A stretch of DNA of 64,000 bases from Microbulbifer sp. YPW1 (GTDB lineage: Bacteria; Pseudomonadota; Gammaproteobacteria; Pseudomonadales; Cellvibrionaceae): the NCBI RefSeq assembly GCF_013367775.1, contig NZ_CP055157.1:806001-870000 (forward strand), written 5' to 3'. Below the pieces are notes generated by a model that saw only the letters and a list, made by a program, of their open reading frames with translations, was not told the DNA's origin and did not search any database. Position 1 is the first letter of the stretch; every line of letters starts with the position of its first letter. The position numbers were made by a program, and so were the translations under genes. Below, piece after piece: positions 9,261 through 18,786 of this stretch.

Positions 9261-10757
9261 TTACGCCTCCGCAATCGCCTGCATGATGTTGCCTTCGGTA
9301 ATATCGTCGCCTTCGATCTCCGCCACCTTGCGGCGGTCGCGCATCACGGCGACACGATCGGAAAAGGCCACCAGCTCATCCAGTTCAGAGGAGGTCACCA
9401 GCAGGGACATACCTTCACTGCAGAATTTTTTGATCAGCTTCAGGATTTCGGCGTGCGCGCCAATATCCACACCGCGGGTGGGTTCATCCAGCACCAGCAG
9501 TTGCGGGTTGGTAGCCAGCCAGCGGGCGAGAATCACTTTCTGCTGGTTGCCACCGCTTAACTGCTCAATCGGCTTTTCCGCATCAGGCGTGGCAATCTGC
9601 AGCTCGGCTATAAACTTGTCGGCCAGTTGTTGCTGCTCCGCGCGGCTCATGGGACGCCACCAGCCGCGACGGGCCTGCAGCGCCAGCGCGATGTTTTCGC
9701 GAATGGACAAAGGCCCGATGATACCGCTGGTCTTGCGATCTTCCGGACACAGCGCCAGCCCTTCGGCAATGGCCTCGGCCGGCTGCCGGAAGTTCCGTTC
9801 ACTGCTTTTAAACGTGAGCGTGCCGTCGGTCTTCTTATCCACACCGAAGACCGCTCGGCAGACCTCACTGCGGCCGGAGCCCAGCAGCCCCGCCAGACCC
9901 ACGGCTTCGCCGCGACGCACGGTGAGCGAAGTGGGATGCAGGGAGCCGCGTACCGCCACACCATCCATTTCCAGAAGGGTTTCGCTCAGCGCTTTTTCAT
10001 TCCGCGCTTCGCCTTCCTGCACCTTGGTTTCCGCCTGCAGTTCCTTGCCGAGCATATGCCCTACCAGCTCACTGCGCGGCAACTTCGCCGCTTCGAATTC
10101 TCCAACCAGCTGACCGTTGCGAAGAATCGTAATGCGATCGCAAACCGCGTATACCTGGTCGAGGAAGTGGGTGATAAACACGATGCCGATGCCCTTGGCT
10201 TTCAGCTCACGCATCACGCCGAACAGCTGCTCGCACTCGTCGGCATCAAGACTCGCAGTGGGCTCGTCCAGCACCAGTACCTTCGCGGACATATCCACAC
10301 CGCGGGCGATGGCGATCAACTGCTGCACGGCAACAGAAAAGGAGGACAAGGGGCGAGTCACATCGATATCGAGGTCAAAGCGTTTCAGCACGTCCCTGGA
10401 TTGGCGATTGATCCTCTTCCAGTCGATCAGCCGGAATTTTTTCGGCTCGCGGCCCAGGTAAAGGTTCTGCGCCACGGTAAGATTCGGCAGCAGATTCACT
10501 TCCTGATAGACGGTACTGATACCCACGGTTTGTGCGTGAGCGGTACTTTTCAGTTTCAGCGGCTCACCCAGGTAGGTCATGCTGCCGCCGTCGCCTTCCA
10601 GCGCACCGGTCATGACTTTCACCAGCGTGGACTTACCCGCACCGTTTTCACCCAGCAGTGCGTGGACTTCGCCCTCGCGCAGCTGGAAGTCGACGCCGTC
10701 CAGGGCCTTCACACCCGGATAGCGCTTTTCGACTTTGCTCAGACTTAACAACGTCAT
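9261..10757 (-). CDS. Sugar ABC transporter ATP-binding protein, YtfR/AraV type
   Basis: Duplicated ATPase subunit of the CUT2 importer, 498 residues. Domain 1 (about 1-240) has Walker A GENGAGKST, a degenerate signature (SSFSVAVQQ) and Walker B VLVLDEPTA. Domain 2 (about 260-498) has GLLGSGRSE in the Walker A position and an intact LSGGNQQK signature followed by LLVLDEPT. Such asymmetry between halves is normal for sugar importers of this class. It starts 32 bp downstream of the binding-protein gene and is followed at once by the two permeases. Confidence 0.92.
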   Translation of the reverse strand: MTLLSLSKVEKRYPGVKALDGVDFQLREGEVHALLGENGAGKSTLVKVMTGALEGDGGSMTYLGEPLKLKSTAHAQTVGISTVYQEVNLLPNLTVAQNLYLGREPKKFRLIDWKRINRQSRDVLKRFDLDIDVTRPLSSFSVAVQQLIAIARGVDMSAKVLVLDEPTASLDADECEQLFGVMRELKAKGIGIVFITHFLDQVYAVCDRITILRNGQLVGEFEAAKLPRSELVGHMLGKELQAETKVQEGEARNEKALSETLLEMDGVAVRGSLHPTSLTVRRGEAVGLAGLLGSGRSEVCRAVFGVDKKTDGTLTFKSSERNFRQPAEAIAEGLALCPEDRKTSGIIGPLSIRENIALALQARRGWWRPMSRAEQQQLADKFIAELQIATPDAEKPIEQLSGGNQQKVILARWLATNPQLLVLDEPTRGVDIGAHAEILKLIKKFCSEGMSLLVTSSELDELVAFSDRVAVMRDRRKVAEIEGDDITEGNIMQAIAEA

Positions 10758-10789
10758 GGCTCAAACCCGCTTATTCTCTTGACCGCGAC

Positions 10790-11737
10790 TTAGCTGCCGG
10801 CGCGCTTGGCGTATTCTTCGGCAGCCGTTTCCTGAGTGAACAGGTCGCCGGTGGTGGTGATCAGTTTCTCCACCTTGCGGTCGCCCTTCAGGTACGCTTC
10901 GATAACGTCAAACGCCGGTGCGCCCAAGTGCGGATTGAGTTCAACGGTGGCATTGGCTTCGCCGTCGGCCATGGCCTTAAAGTAGTCCGGTACACCGTCT
11001 ACGGACACCACCAGCATATCTTCACCGGGCTTCAGGCCGGCTTCCTTGATGGCCTGGATAGCACCAATGGCCATTTCGTCGTTGTGAGACCAGAGTGCGC
11101 AGATTTCCCTGCCGCTGTTCTCGGCCTTGAGCATGGCTTCCATGACTTCTTTACCCTTGGTGCGGGTAAATTCGCCGGTCTGGCTGCGCACGATTTCGGC
11201 ATTGGGGTAGTTGGCGATGACTTCATTGAAGCCTTTCATACGGTCGATGGCTGCGGTCGCGCCGACAGTGCCCTGCAGTTCGAGAATTTTGCAGTTGCCC
11301 TCGGTCTCGTCCATCAGCCACTGCGCCGCGCGACGACCTTCTTCTACAAAGTCGGAGGCGATACGGGTAAGGAAGAGGGATTTGTTTTTCACGTCAATGT
11401 TGCGGTCGAGAATGACCACAGGAATACGTGCGCGCTTGGCTTCACGCAGTACAGGCTTCCATCCGGTTTCCACGACCGGTGCGATCATGATGGCGTCGAC
11501 GCCCTGGGCGATAAAGCTGCGCACGGCCTTGATCTGGTTTTCCTGCTTTTGCTGCGCATCGGAAAACTTGAGGTTGATACCGCGTTTTTCGGCTTCGGCT
11601 TTGACGGACTCACTAAAGCTGGTACGCCAGCCGCTTTCCGAGCCGACCTGGGAAAAACCAATGGTTGTTGCGAGAACACTCTGGCTGGCACACAGGGCCA
11701 GGGCAAAAGCGCCGGACAGGATTCGAGAGATCTTCAT
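10790..11737 (-). CDS. Periplasmic sugar-binding protein, YtfQ/AraU type
   Basis: Predicted periplasmic binding protein delivering arabinose to the ABC importer; 315 residues after choosing the ATG at 11737, which has AGGAG 7 bp upstream (two upstream ATGs lack this). The signal peptide ends near VLA at residue 23. The peripla_BP_4 fold shows the family's early GFSQVG strand, the VILDRNID sugar-pocket segment and the HNDEMAIGA loop. E. coli YtfQ binds galactofuranose, and Shewanella AraU belongs to an L-arabinose system. Beside enzymes that release arabinofuranose, a furanose form of arabinose is a plausible ligand. Confidence 0.87.
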   Translation of the reverse strand: MKISRILSGAFALALCASQSVLATTIGFSQVGSESGWRTSFSESVKAEAEKRGINLKFSDAQQKQENQIKAVRSFIAQGVDAIMIAPVVETGWKPVLREAKRARIPVVILDRNIDVKNKSLFLTRIASDFVEEGRRAAQWLMDETEGNCKILELQGTVGATAAIDRMKGFNEVIANYPNAEIVRSQTGEFTRTKGKEVMEAMLKAENSGREICALWSHNDEMAIGAIQAIKEAGLKPGEDMLVVSVDGVPDYFKAMADGEANATVELNPHLGAPAFDVIEAYLKGDRKVEKLITTTGDLFTQETAAEEYAKRAGS

Positions 11738-11966
11738 TATCGGACTCCTCATCACTTTGGATTGTTTATATTTATTGTTGGGAGTTTTGCTCCCTTTTAA
11801 GGTCCGTCGCTATTGCCGCGAACGAACTCGAAAATCTTCACCGCGCAGCCTTCGGTGCCGGGTAACTATTCGCGAGACCTTCGAAAACAGGGATGTTTTC
11901 GACAGTCCTGGAACCCTCTACCACCTCAAAACCTTCATAGCAATTCTCACGCTACGAAATAGATTT

Positions 11967-13043
11967 TTATTCCGCAGAAAACTGGTAAACCGTTGTCTGC
12001 CTGTACTCTTCACCCTTCTTTAAAATTACAGAAGGAAAATTGCTGTGATTGGGTGCATCGGGGAAACCGTGGGTTTCTAAACACAGTCCCGCATACTGAT
12101 TCATGGGGGAGCCGCCATCGCGATTGCGGCTGCCATCCAGGAAGTTCCCGCTGTAAAATTGCACTCCAGCTTCACTGGAAACAATTTTGACCGAGCGCCC
12201 GGATGCCGGATGCACCAGAGATGCGACCGGCTTCAGCGCCTTGTCCGCAGTCTCGTCCACCACCCAGAAATTATCGTATCCGCCCGGCCACCACTCGATA
12301 TCGCGCCCAATCTGCTTGCGCTTGCGGAAATCTACCGGCGTATCCGCAACTTTGAGCAACTCACCGGTCGGGATCAGCTGTTCGTTCAGGCGCAGCAGCT
12401 GGTCCGCATAGATCTCCAGCTCGTGCTCGAGAATGCCATCGCGACCCGCCAGGTTCCAGTAACAGTGATTGGTCAATGCCACCGGTGTATCCGCATCCGT
12501 TACCGCGCGGTATTCCAGGGTCAACGCATCGTCTTCGTCCAGACAGTACGTCAGTTCGATATCCAGGTTACCGGGATAGCCCGCGTCGCCGTCTTCACTG
12601 ACACAGCGGAAAGTGACCGACTGGAAGCGCGCACTGGATTCGCTCTGCACAATCTGCCAGCGCTTCGTGTGCAATCCCTGCGGACCGCCATGCAGATGGT
12701 TTGCACCATCGTTTGCCGGCAGCTGATAGGCCTTATCACCCAGCTGGAAGCTGGCGCCGCCAATACGGTTGGCGACGCGCCCGGCAGTTACGCCCAGGTA
12801 GTACTCGTTATCCAGCCAGTGCTCGGGATCCGCGTAGGTCAGCAGAATATTGTCACTGTGCCCGTAGCGATCCTTGGTGTGGATTGCATACAGGCTGGCA
12901 CCCAGATCACACAGGGTAACGCGGGTGCCGCGACTGTTCGCCAGGGTGACCAGCTGCAGCGGCTGGTTGCCGCTGCCCTCTGGTCCACCGACCGCCAGCT
13001 CGGATGTTTCAATCCCGCTGGGCATGATCAATTCAGATTGCAT
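11967..13043 (-). CDS. Aldose 1-epimerase (mutarotase), GalM family
   Basis: Interconverts anomers of free sugars, here probably L-arabinose, before oxidation; 358 residues, cytoplasmic. The start at 13043 overlaps the end of the aldehyde dehydrogenase gene by 11 bp in another frame, typical of coupled translation. The GalM signatures are clear: AGRVANRIGGA, the NHLHGG histidine, the NHCYWNL histidine and the catalytic glutamate in LETHGFPDAPNH. It is the last gene of the SDR-dehydrogenase-mutarotase operon. Mutarotase activity would help if the importer delivers one anomer or ring form and the dehydrogenase uses another. Confidence 0.9.
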   Translation of the reverse strand: MQSELIMPSGIETSELAVGGPEGSGNQPLQLVTLANSRGTRVTLCDLGASLYAIHTKDRYGHSDNILLTYADPEHWLDNEYYLGVTAGRVANRIGGASFQLGDKAYQLPANDGANHLHGGPQGLHTKRWQIVQSESSARFQSVTFRCVSEDGDAGYPGNLDIELTYCLDEDDALTLEYRAVTDADTPVALTNHCYWNLAGRDGILEHELEIYADQLLRLNEQLIPTGELLKVADTPVDFRKRKQIGRDIEWWPGGYDNFWVVDETADKALKPVASLVHPASGRSVKIVSSEAGVQFYSGNFLDGSRNRDGGSPMNQYAGLCLETHGFPDAPNHSNFPSVILKKGEEYRQTTVYQFSAE

Positions 13044-14625
13044 CACTGGTCTTTTCACCGTTAACGAGACGCGCAATGTTCAGCGGGTTGCTGTTTTTCA
13101 GAGCGTCAGGCAGCAGTGCTTCCGGGTAATTCTGGAAGCAGATCGGACGTACGAAACGCGCGATGGACATGGTGCCTACAGAGGTAAAGCGTGCGTCGGT
13201 AGCCGCCGGGAAAGGACCGCCGTGCATCATGGAGTGGCAAACTTCCACACCGGTGGGGAAGTTGTTGCACACAACACGGCCCACTTTCTGGCGCAGGACT
13301 TCTACCAGGTCGCCGTAATTTGCCAGCTCAGATTCGGTGCACTGCAAGGTACCGGTCAGCTGGCCCTGCAGGGCAGATACCGCCCGTAGCAGCTCGGCCT
13401 TGTCGCGGCACTTCACTACCAGGGACATGGGGCCGAAGACCTCTTCCTGCAGCTCCTTGTTGGCGAGGAAGCTTTTCGCATCTACTGTCAGAAGGCCCGC
13501 CTGACAGGTGAAACCTGCGCCTTCACCAGCGGCTTCGCCCGCAGCAACCTGTTCAACACCAGCCTGGTCACGCAGACGGGCAACACCGCTCTGGTATCCA
13601 GCCAGGGTTGCTTCGTTCAGCATTACGCCGGCGCCAACTTTGGACAGCGCTTCACCAGTGGCACTGATAAAACGATCCAGCTCTTCGCCCTCAACCGCCA
13701 GTACCAGGCCCGGGTTTACACAGAACTGACCGGTGCCCAGGGTCAGGGAACCAACAAAACCTTCAGCGATGGTTTCGGCTTTTTCTTTCAGCGCTTCCGG
13801 CAACAGAACCACCGGGTTGATGCTGCCCATTTCGGCGAATACCGGAATTGGCTCCGGACGAGCATTGGCCAGGTTGAACAGCGCCATGCCGCCCTGCAGT
13901 GAGCCGGTAAAGCCCACGGCTTTAACGCCGGGCGCTTTCACCAGCTCGGCGCCGACACGGCGGCCGGAACCCAGGATCAGGGAGAATACGCCGGCGGGCA
14001 TGCCGGTACTTTTGACTGCCTTGTCGATGGCCTGGGCCACCAGCTCGCTGGTACCGGGGTGGGAGTTGTGCCCCTTTACAATCACCGGACAACCGGCGGC
14101 AAACGCCGCCGCGGTGTCCCCACCAGCGACGGAGAACGCCAGCGGGAAATTGCTCGCGCCGAAGACCGCGACCGGTCCCAGCGCCTGATTGAATGAACGC
14201 AGGTCCGGACGCGGCAGCGGCTCACGGTCCGGCATGGCGGTATCGATACGCGCATCCAGATATTCGCCCTGTACGATCCAGTCTGCGAACAGGCGCAGCT
14301 GGCCGCAGGTGCGGCCGCGCTCGCCCTGGGCGCGCGCCAGCGGGTAGCCGGTCTCAGCGGAAACGCGCTCCAGCAGCTCGTCACCGAGGTTCATGATTTC
14401 GTCGGCGCAGGCGTTGAGGAATTCTGCACGCTTGGCCGGGGCCAGGTTGGAAAATTCGGTGGCACAGGCGCTCGCCGCATTCACCGCTTCGGTTACCTGG
14501 AACTCATCCGCGGCACTAAAAGCCGGCTCGAGGTTCTCACCGGTGGCGGGGTTTACGCCGTGAAAAGACCCAGCACGGCCGTCGGTCCAGTTACCTGCGA
14601 TCAATTGCTTTCCGGTTATAGTCAT
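13033..14625 (-). CDS. 2-oxoglutarate semialdehyde dehydrogenase (aldehyde dehydrogenase superfamily)
   Basis: Predicted to oxidise 2-oxoglutarate semialdehyde to 2-oxoglutarate with NAD(P), the last step of the non-phosphorylative arabinose pathway; 530 residues. The start at 14625 has GGAG 7 bp upstream. Catalytic Cys302 (GTGQFCVNPG) and general base Glu265 (AEMGS) are visible, along with the FTGS cofactor loop. The GQFCVNPG and VFGASNFP motifs are typical of the KGSADH-type subfamily acting on sugar-acid intermediates rather than of betaine aldehyde dehydrogenases. It starts 50 bp after the SDR gene and overlaps the mutarotase gene. Confidence 0.88.
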   Translation of the reverse strand: MTITGKQLIAGNWTDGRAGSFHGVNPATGENLEPAFSAADEFQVTEAVNAASACATEFSNLAPAKRAEFLNACADEIMNLGDELLERVSAETGYPLARAQGERGRTCGQLRLFADWIVQGEYLDARIDTAMPDREPLPRPDLRSFNQALGPVAVFGASNFPLAFSVAGGDTAAAFAAGCPVIVKGHNSHPGTSELVAQAIDKAVKSTGMPAGVFSLILGSGRRVGAELVKAPGVKAVGFTGSLQGGMALFNLANARPEPIPVFAEMGSINPVVLLPEALKEKAETIAEGFVGSLTLGTGQFCVNPGLVLAVEGEELDRFISATGEALSKVGAGVMLNEATLAGYQSGVARLRDQAGVEQVAAGEAAGEGAGFTCQAGLLTVDAKSFLANKELQEEVFGPMSLVVKCRDKAELLRAVSALQGQLTGTLQCTESELANYGDLVEVLRQKVGRVVCNNFPTGVEVCHSMMHGGPFPAATDARFTSVGTMSIARFVRPICFQNYPEALLPDALKNSNPLNIARLVNGEKTSDAI

Positions 14626-14674
14626 GGCTTTCTCCTGAATTTTTTGAATTTTCGACGTGCTTTCACAGGCTGGA

Positions 14675-15436
14675 TTAAATCCAGCCGCCGTCGACGATAA
14701 AGTTCTGCGAGGTACACATGGCCGCATCGTCGGATGCCAAAAACAGCGCCATTGCACTGATGCTCTCGGGCATCAGCGGATCTTTCACACTCTGGCCCTT
14801 ATCGATGGCCTCGCGCGCCGCTTCATCCACGCGCTCGCTCAACTGCTTCTCGGTCATCACCCAGCCGGGCACCAGACAGTTAACACGGATGCGATCCGGC
14901 CCCATATCGCGGGCCAGACCGCGGGTCAGGCCTTCGATGGAGGCTTTGGAGCTGGTGTAGCCAGGCATACCGCCCTGGCCCGCGTGCCAGCTCATGGAAC
15001 CGAGGTTAATAATGGAGCCGGCACCCAGTTGTTTCATGTACGGGTACACCGCCTGGGCGGCGAAGAAGTGGTGACGCATATTGACCGCCAGGCACTTGTC
15101 CCATTGCTCGGGCGTTACTTCACGGAAATCGTGGCGGGTATCGTTGGCGGCGTTGTTGACCAGCACGGAAATAGGGCCGAGATCTTCCGCCCCCTGTGCG
15201 ATCACAGCCTGCAGACGCGCCACATCGGTGAGGTCACAGGGATAGAAGCGCACATCGTCACTCCCCAGGCGATCGACCAGGGCGCTGGATACGTCTTCCT
15301 GGATATCGACAAAGGCGACCTTTGCCCCCTGCTGGAAAAAGGATTCCACCAGGCTGGCGCCGATACCGGAGCCACCGCCGGAAATAAATACTGTTTTGCC
15401 CTTGAGGCTCGGATATTGATTGGTCAGCGTCATCAT
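14675..15436 (-). CDS. SDR-family oxidoreductase, probable L-arabinose 1-dehydrogenase
   Basis: Classical short-chain dehydrogenase, 253 residues. The nucleotide-binding motif is GGGSGIG at residues 20-26. Asp44 at the end of the second strand favours NAD. NNA is at 94-96 and the catalytic Ser147, Tyr160 and Lys164 are in place. The assignment as arabinose 1-dehydrogenase (sugar to 1,4-lactone) comes from context: every other enzyme of the pathway is encoded here, and this is the only dehydrogenase suited to the first step. An alternative would be a general polyol or gluconate dehydrogenase. It heads the operon with the aldehyde dehydrogenase and mutarotase; a terminator separates it from the dehydratase gene upstream. 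Confidence 0.75.
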   Translation of the reverse strand: MMTLTNQYPSLKGKTVFISGGGSGIGASLVESFFQQGAKVAFVDIQEDVSSALVDRLGSDDVRFYPCDLTDVARLQAVIAQGAEDLGPISVLVNNAANDTRHDFREVTPEQWDKCLAVNMRHHFFAAQAVYPYMKQLGAGSIINLGSMSWHAGQGGMPGYTSSKASIEGLTRGLARDMGPDRIRVNCLVPGWVMTEKQLSERVDEAAREAIDKGQSVKDPLMPESISAMALFLASDDAAMCTSQNFIVDGGWI

Positions 15437-15531
15437 TCGCTCACTTTATTCGTTATTACATTCACCCTCTGCGGGGAATTGCATGGATCCGCCAGGAATC
15501 CAGTCTACAGGTCAGCCGGAAAATTTTGCGG

Positions 15532-15554
15532 AAAAAAGGCGCCCCGAGGGGCGC
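15532..15554 (-). terminator. Terminator after arabonate dehydratase gene
   Basis: Leftward hairpin GCGCCCC / GGGGCGC with a two-base loop, followed in the leftward direction by CC and a run of six T residues. It separates the dehydratase transcript from the SDR operon. Confidence 0.75.
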
Positions 15555-15626
15555 TTGGGAGTCAAACGTGCAAAACCGGATAGTCGCCTGTAAAAAACTT
15601 GCTGCCCGATATTAAATCGATGCGAA

Positions 15627-17363
15627 TCAGTGCGAATGCGGCGGCACTTCCGCGCCACGGCAGCCCACCAGAAAATCAAAGTCACAACCCTCGTCCGCCT
15701 GCATCACATGATTGCGGTACATGGCTTCGTAACCGCTGGTGCTGGCGATAATCTGGTTGGCCTTCAGTTTCTCAAGCCGCGCTGTGATTTCCTCATCGGA
15801 CACTTCCAGGTGCAGTACGCCGTTGTGCGCATCCAGGTGAATCATGTCGCCATCCTGAACCGCAGCCAGAGGACCGAACTCCATCGCTTCCGGCGCGGTG
15901 TGCAGCACCACGGTACCGAAGGCGGTACCACTCATGCGCGCATCGGAAATACGCACCATGTCCTTGATACCCTTTTTGAGCACTTTCGGTGGCAGCCCCA
16001 TGTTGCCCACTTCCGCCATCCCCGGGTAACCCTTTGGACCACAATTCTTGAGAACCATCACACAGGTTTCGTCGATATCCAGATCGGGATCAACAACACG
16101 GGACTTGTAATGCTCGAAATTTTCAAACACCACGGCGCGGCCGCGATGGTTCATCAGTTCGGGGCTGGCGGCAGACGGTTTCAGCACTGCACCGCGCGGA
16201 GCCAGGTTGCCACGCAGCACGCAGATTCCACCGTTTTCTACCAGCGGGTTGTCCAGCGGACGGATCACATCATCGTCGTAGCATGGCGCGTCTTCGACGT
16301 TCTCGCCGATGCTCTTACCGTTAACGGTGAGGCAGTCTTTATTCAGCGCACCGGATTCACCCAGGCGGCGCAATACCGCGGGCAGGCCACCGGCATAGTA
16401 GAACTCTTCCATCAGGTATTTGCCGGACGGCTGCAGGTTGACCAGGGTGGGAACTTCACGCCCTTCTTTCCAGTCGTCCAGGTCCAGGTCCACTCCCATA
16501 CGGCCGGCGATGGCCTTGAGGTGAATAACTGCATTGGTGGAGCCACCGATCGCCGCATTGGTGCGGATCGCATTGATAAAGGCTTCTTTGGTCAGCACCT
16601 TGGACAGGGTCAGGTCTTCGTGCACCATATCGACGATGCGCATACCGGACAGGTGCGCCAGCACGTAGCGGCGGGAATCCACTGCCGGGATCGCAGCATT
16701 GTGCGGCAGGCTGGTACCCAGGGACTCCGCCATACACGCCATGGTGGAAGCGGTACCCATGGTGTTACAGGTACCGGCAGAGCGGGACATGCTTGCCTCC
16801 GCACTGAGGAATTCGTGCAGGGAGATATTGCCGGCCTTGTACTCCTCGTGGGCTTGCCACACGAGGGTGCCGGAACCAACATCTTTACCTTTGTGTTTGC
16901 CGTTCAGCATCGGGCCACCGGTAACCACGATGGTGGGCAGGTTACAGCTGGCGGCGCCCATCAGCAGGGCCGGAGTAGTTTTGTCGCAGCCTACCAGCAG
17001 CACAACGGCGTCGAGTGGGTTGCCGCGGATGGCCTCTTCGGTATCCATCGCTGCGAGGTTGCGGGTGAACATCGCGGTGGGACGCAGATTGGACTCACCG
17101 TTGGAAAATACGGGAAATTCTACAGGTACGCCGCCCGCCTCAATCACGCCTTTCTTGACGTGCTCGGCAATCTTGCGGAAGTGGGCGTTACACGGGGTCA
17201 ATTCGGACCAGGTATTACAGATACCAATAACCGGCTTGCCTTCGAAATGATGCTCGGGGATCCCCTGGTTCTTCATCCAGCTGCGGTACATGAAGCCGTT
17301 TTTATCGCGAGTGCCGAACCAATTGGCGGACCGAAGAGCAGTTTTCTTTTTATCACTGGCCAT
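15627..17363 (-). CDS. L-arabonate dehydratase (IlvD/Edd family)
   Basis: Predicted to dehydrate L-arabonate to L-2-keto-3-deoxyarabonate; 578 residues, the usual length. The iron-sulfur cluster cysteines are at 58 (ELTPCN), 126 (VGCDKTTPA) and 199 (AGTCNTMG). These match, one residue shifted, the Cys59/127/200 set of the crystallised Rhizobium L-arabinonate dehydratase. The FSNGESNLRPTAM and GGSTNAVIHL motifs are those of the sugar-acid branch rather than dihydroxy-acid dehydratase. It is transcribed alone, divergent from the AraD1 gene with 291 bp between them and a terminator behind it. Confidence 0.92.
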   Translation of the reverse strand: MASDKKKTALRSANWFGTRDKNGFMYRSWMKNQGIPEHHFEGKPVIGICNTWSELTPCNAHFRKIAEHVKKGVIEAGGVPVEFPVFSNGESNLRPTAMFTRNLAAMDTEEAIRGNPLDAVVLLVGCDKTTPALLMGAASCNLPTIVVTGGPMLNGKHKGKDVGSGTLVWQAHEEYKAGNISLHEFLSAEASMSRSAGTCNTMGTASTMACMAESLGTSLPHNAAIPAVDSRRYVLAHLSGMRIVDMVHEDLTLSKVLTKEAFINAIRTNAAIGGSTNAVIHLKAIAGRMGVDLDLDDWKEGREVPTLVNLQPSGKYLMEEFYYAGGLPAVLRRLGESGALNKDCLTVNGKSIGENVEDAPCYDDDVIRPLDNPLVENGGICVLRGNLAPRGAVLKPSAASPELMNHRGRAVVFENFEHYKSRVVDPDLDIDETCVMVLKNCGPKGYPGMAEVGNMGLPPKVLKKGIKDMVRISDARMSGTAFGTVVLHTAPEAMEFGPLAAVQDGDMIHLDAHNGVLHLEVSDEEITARLEKLKANQIIASTSGYEAMYRNHVMQADEGCDFDFLVGCRGAEVPPHSH

Positions 17364-17401
17364 TTTGATACAACCTACCTATTTATTCTCTCATAACTAT
17401 T

Positions 17402-17430
17402 ATTGTATGACTTTTTATTTTTCGGGACAA
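17402..17430 (-). promoter_or_regulatory. Putative promoter and operator for arabonate dehydratase
   Basis: On the minus strand TTGTCC (17430-17425), a 17 bp spacer and TACAAT (17407-17402) form a plausible sigma70 promoter facing the dehydratase. The plus-strand sequence TTGTATGAC at 17403-17411 overlaps the -10 box and matches eight of nine bases of the site at 17514-17522. Confidence 0.35.
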
Positions 17431-17498
17431 CCTCAGCGAGGGTTTTCGCCCCATAATCTGGCAGCGGTTCCCGAGAGGGCACCGTCCGTGTGCACTCA

Positions 17499-17527
17499 TT
17501 GAGATACATCATATTGTATGATATTAA
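17499..17527 (+). promoter_or_regulatory. Putative promoter and operator for AraD1 gene
   Basis: TTGAGA at 17499-17504 and TATTAA at 17522-17527 are 17 bp apart and face the AraD1 gene. The interrupted palindrome ATCAT-N5-ATGAT at 17508-17522 lies in the spacer and contains TTGTATGAT, nearly the same as the site before the dehydratase gene. Control by the GntR protein at 18787-19533 is inferred. Confidence 0.35.
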
Positions 17528-17654
17528 TAATGGCCAGCGCCTGAGAGAACATTTTTCGCTCGACGCTGCTCAGAAAATATACACGTGCCACCGAGCCCTA
17601 TAAACAGGCGAATCGGTGATTTCGAACAGCAGGCTATATAGAGAAGAAAAAGCG

Positions 17655-18650
17655 ATGAGACTGATCCAGTTCACCACCGAATCCGGCCAACGCGCAGTGG
17701 GCGCAGTGGCTGACAGCAACACCATCGAACAACTGAAAGACGTGGAGACCGTTTACCAGCTGGCACAGCGCGCCCTGGAATCCGGCACGGCGCTCGAAGC
17801 CCTGGCCAGCTCACTGCTTTCCGACCAGCAGCTGGATTACCAGAAAATCGTCGACGAAGGCCGCCTGTTGGCGCCGATCGACCATCCCGAAGCCTCCCAG
17901 CTGATGGTGGCAGGCACAGGCCTGACCCACCTGGGCAGTGCTGACACCCGCGCCGCGATGCACGCACAGAACTCTGCGGGCAAAGAAGAACAGATGACCG
18001 ACACCATGAAGATGTTCAAAATGGGCGTCGAGGGCGGCAAGCCCAGCGGAGACAAGATCGGCGTACAGCCCGAGTGGTTCTACAAGGGTGACGGCAACTG
18101 CGTTGTCGCCCCGGAACAGGCCATTCCCAGCCCCTCGTTCGCCCTGGACGCCGGCGAGGAACCGGAAATTGCCGGCATCTATATCAATGACGCCGAGGGC
18201 AATCCCTGCCGTATCGGTTTCTCCATCGGTAACGAGCTGTCCGACCACGTAACCGAGCGCCAGAACTACCTGTACCTGGCCCACTCCAAGCTGCGCCACT
18301 GCTCCTTTGGCCCCGAACTGCTGCTGGGCGAACTGCCGGCACACATTGAGGGCACCTCCCGCATCGTGCGCAATGGCGAAGTGATCTGGGAAAAAAGCTT
18401 CCTGAGCGGCGAAGACAACATGTCCCACACCATCAAGAACCTGGAAGACCACCACTTCAAGTACAGCAATTTCTGCCGTCCAGGCACCCTGCAGGTACAC
18501 TTCTTCGGCACCGCCACCCTGAGTTTTGGCGACGGCATCAAGCCGGAAGCCGGAGACCGCTTTGAAATCGAATCCGCCACCTTCGGCCGGGCCCTGCGCA
18601 ATCCACTGAAAATCGTTGAGCGCAAGATTCCCGCGGTAAAAGTGCTGTAA
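17655..18650 (+). CDS. AraD1-type L-2-keto-3-deoxyarabonate dehydratase (FAH family)
   Basis: Predicted to convert L-2-keto-3-deoxyarabonate to 2-oxoglutarate semialdehyde; 331 residues, cytoplasmic. It belongs to the fumarylacetoacetate hydrolase fold (GguC/AraD1 group), not to the dihydrodipicolinate-synthase-like AraD. The metal-binding acidic residues of the fold are visible in DAGEEPEIAG, and the FSIGNELSDH segment is characteristic. The ATG at 17655 is preferred over an upstream in-frame ATG at 17616 because the protein aligns from MRLIQF and a purine-rich GAGAAG stretch precedes it. It is divergent from its pathway partner, the arabonate dehydratase. Confidence 0.85.
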   Translation: MRLIQFTTESGQRAVGAVADSNTIEQLKDVETVYQLAQRALESGTALEALASSLLSDQQLDYQKIVDEGRLLAPIDHPEASQLMVAGTGLTHLGSADTRAAMHAQNSAGKEEQMTDTMKMFKMGVEGGKPSGDKIGVQPEWFYKGDGNCVVAPEQAIPSPSFALDAGEEPEIAGIYINDAEGNPCRIGFSIGNELSDHVTERQNYLYLAHSKLRHCSFGPELLLGELPAHIEGTSRIVRNGEVIWEKSFLSGEDNMSHTIKNLEDHHFKYSNFCRPGTLQVHFFGTATLSFGDGIKPEAGDRFEIESATFGRALRNPLKIVERKIPAVKVL

Positions 18651-18690
18651 TTGTGCACAGCGCACGGCGCCCCATCGATACGGAGCGCCA

Positions 18691-18732
18691 GCCAATAAAA
18701 AAGGCAGTCAAATGACTGCCTTTTTTATTGGC
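18691..18732. terminator. Bidirectional terminator, 20 bp perfect inverted repeat
   Basis: Arms at 18691-18710 and 18713-18732 are perfect complements around a two-base centre, with A and T runs in the outer stem. It lies between the convergent AraD1 and GntR genes and can serve both. Confidence 0.9.
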
Positions 18733-18786
18733 TCCCCGATTCAACGAGACACAACAGGGAGACGCACACCGGGATCGGGAGAGTAC

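Noticed and set aside
15630..17396. 588-codon plus-strand frame opposite arabonate dehydratase
   Set aside because: Antisense shadow; composition is His/Gly/Gln-rich as expected from reversed codons.
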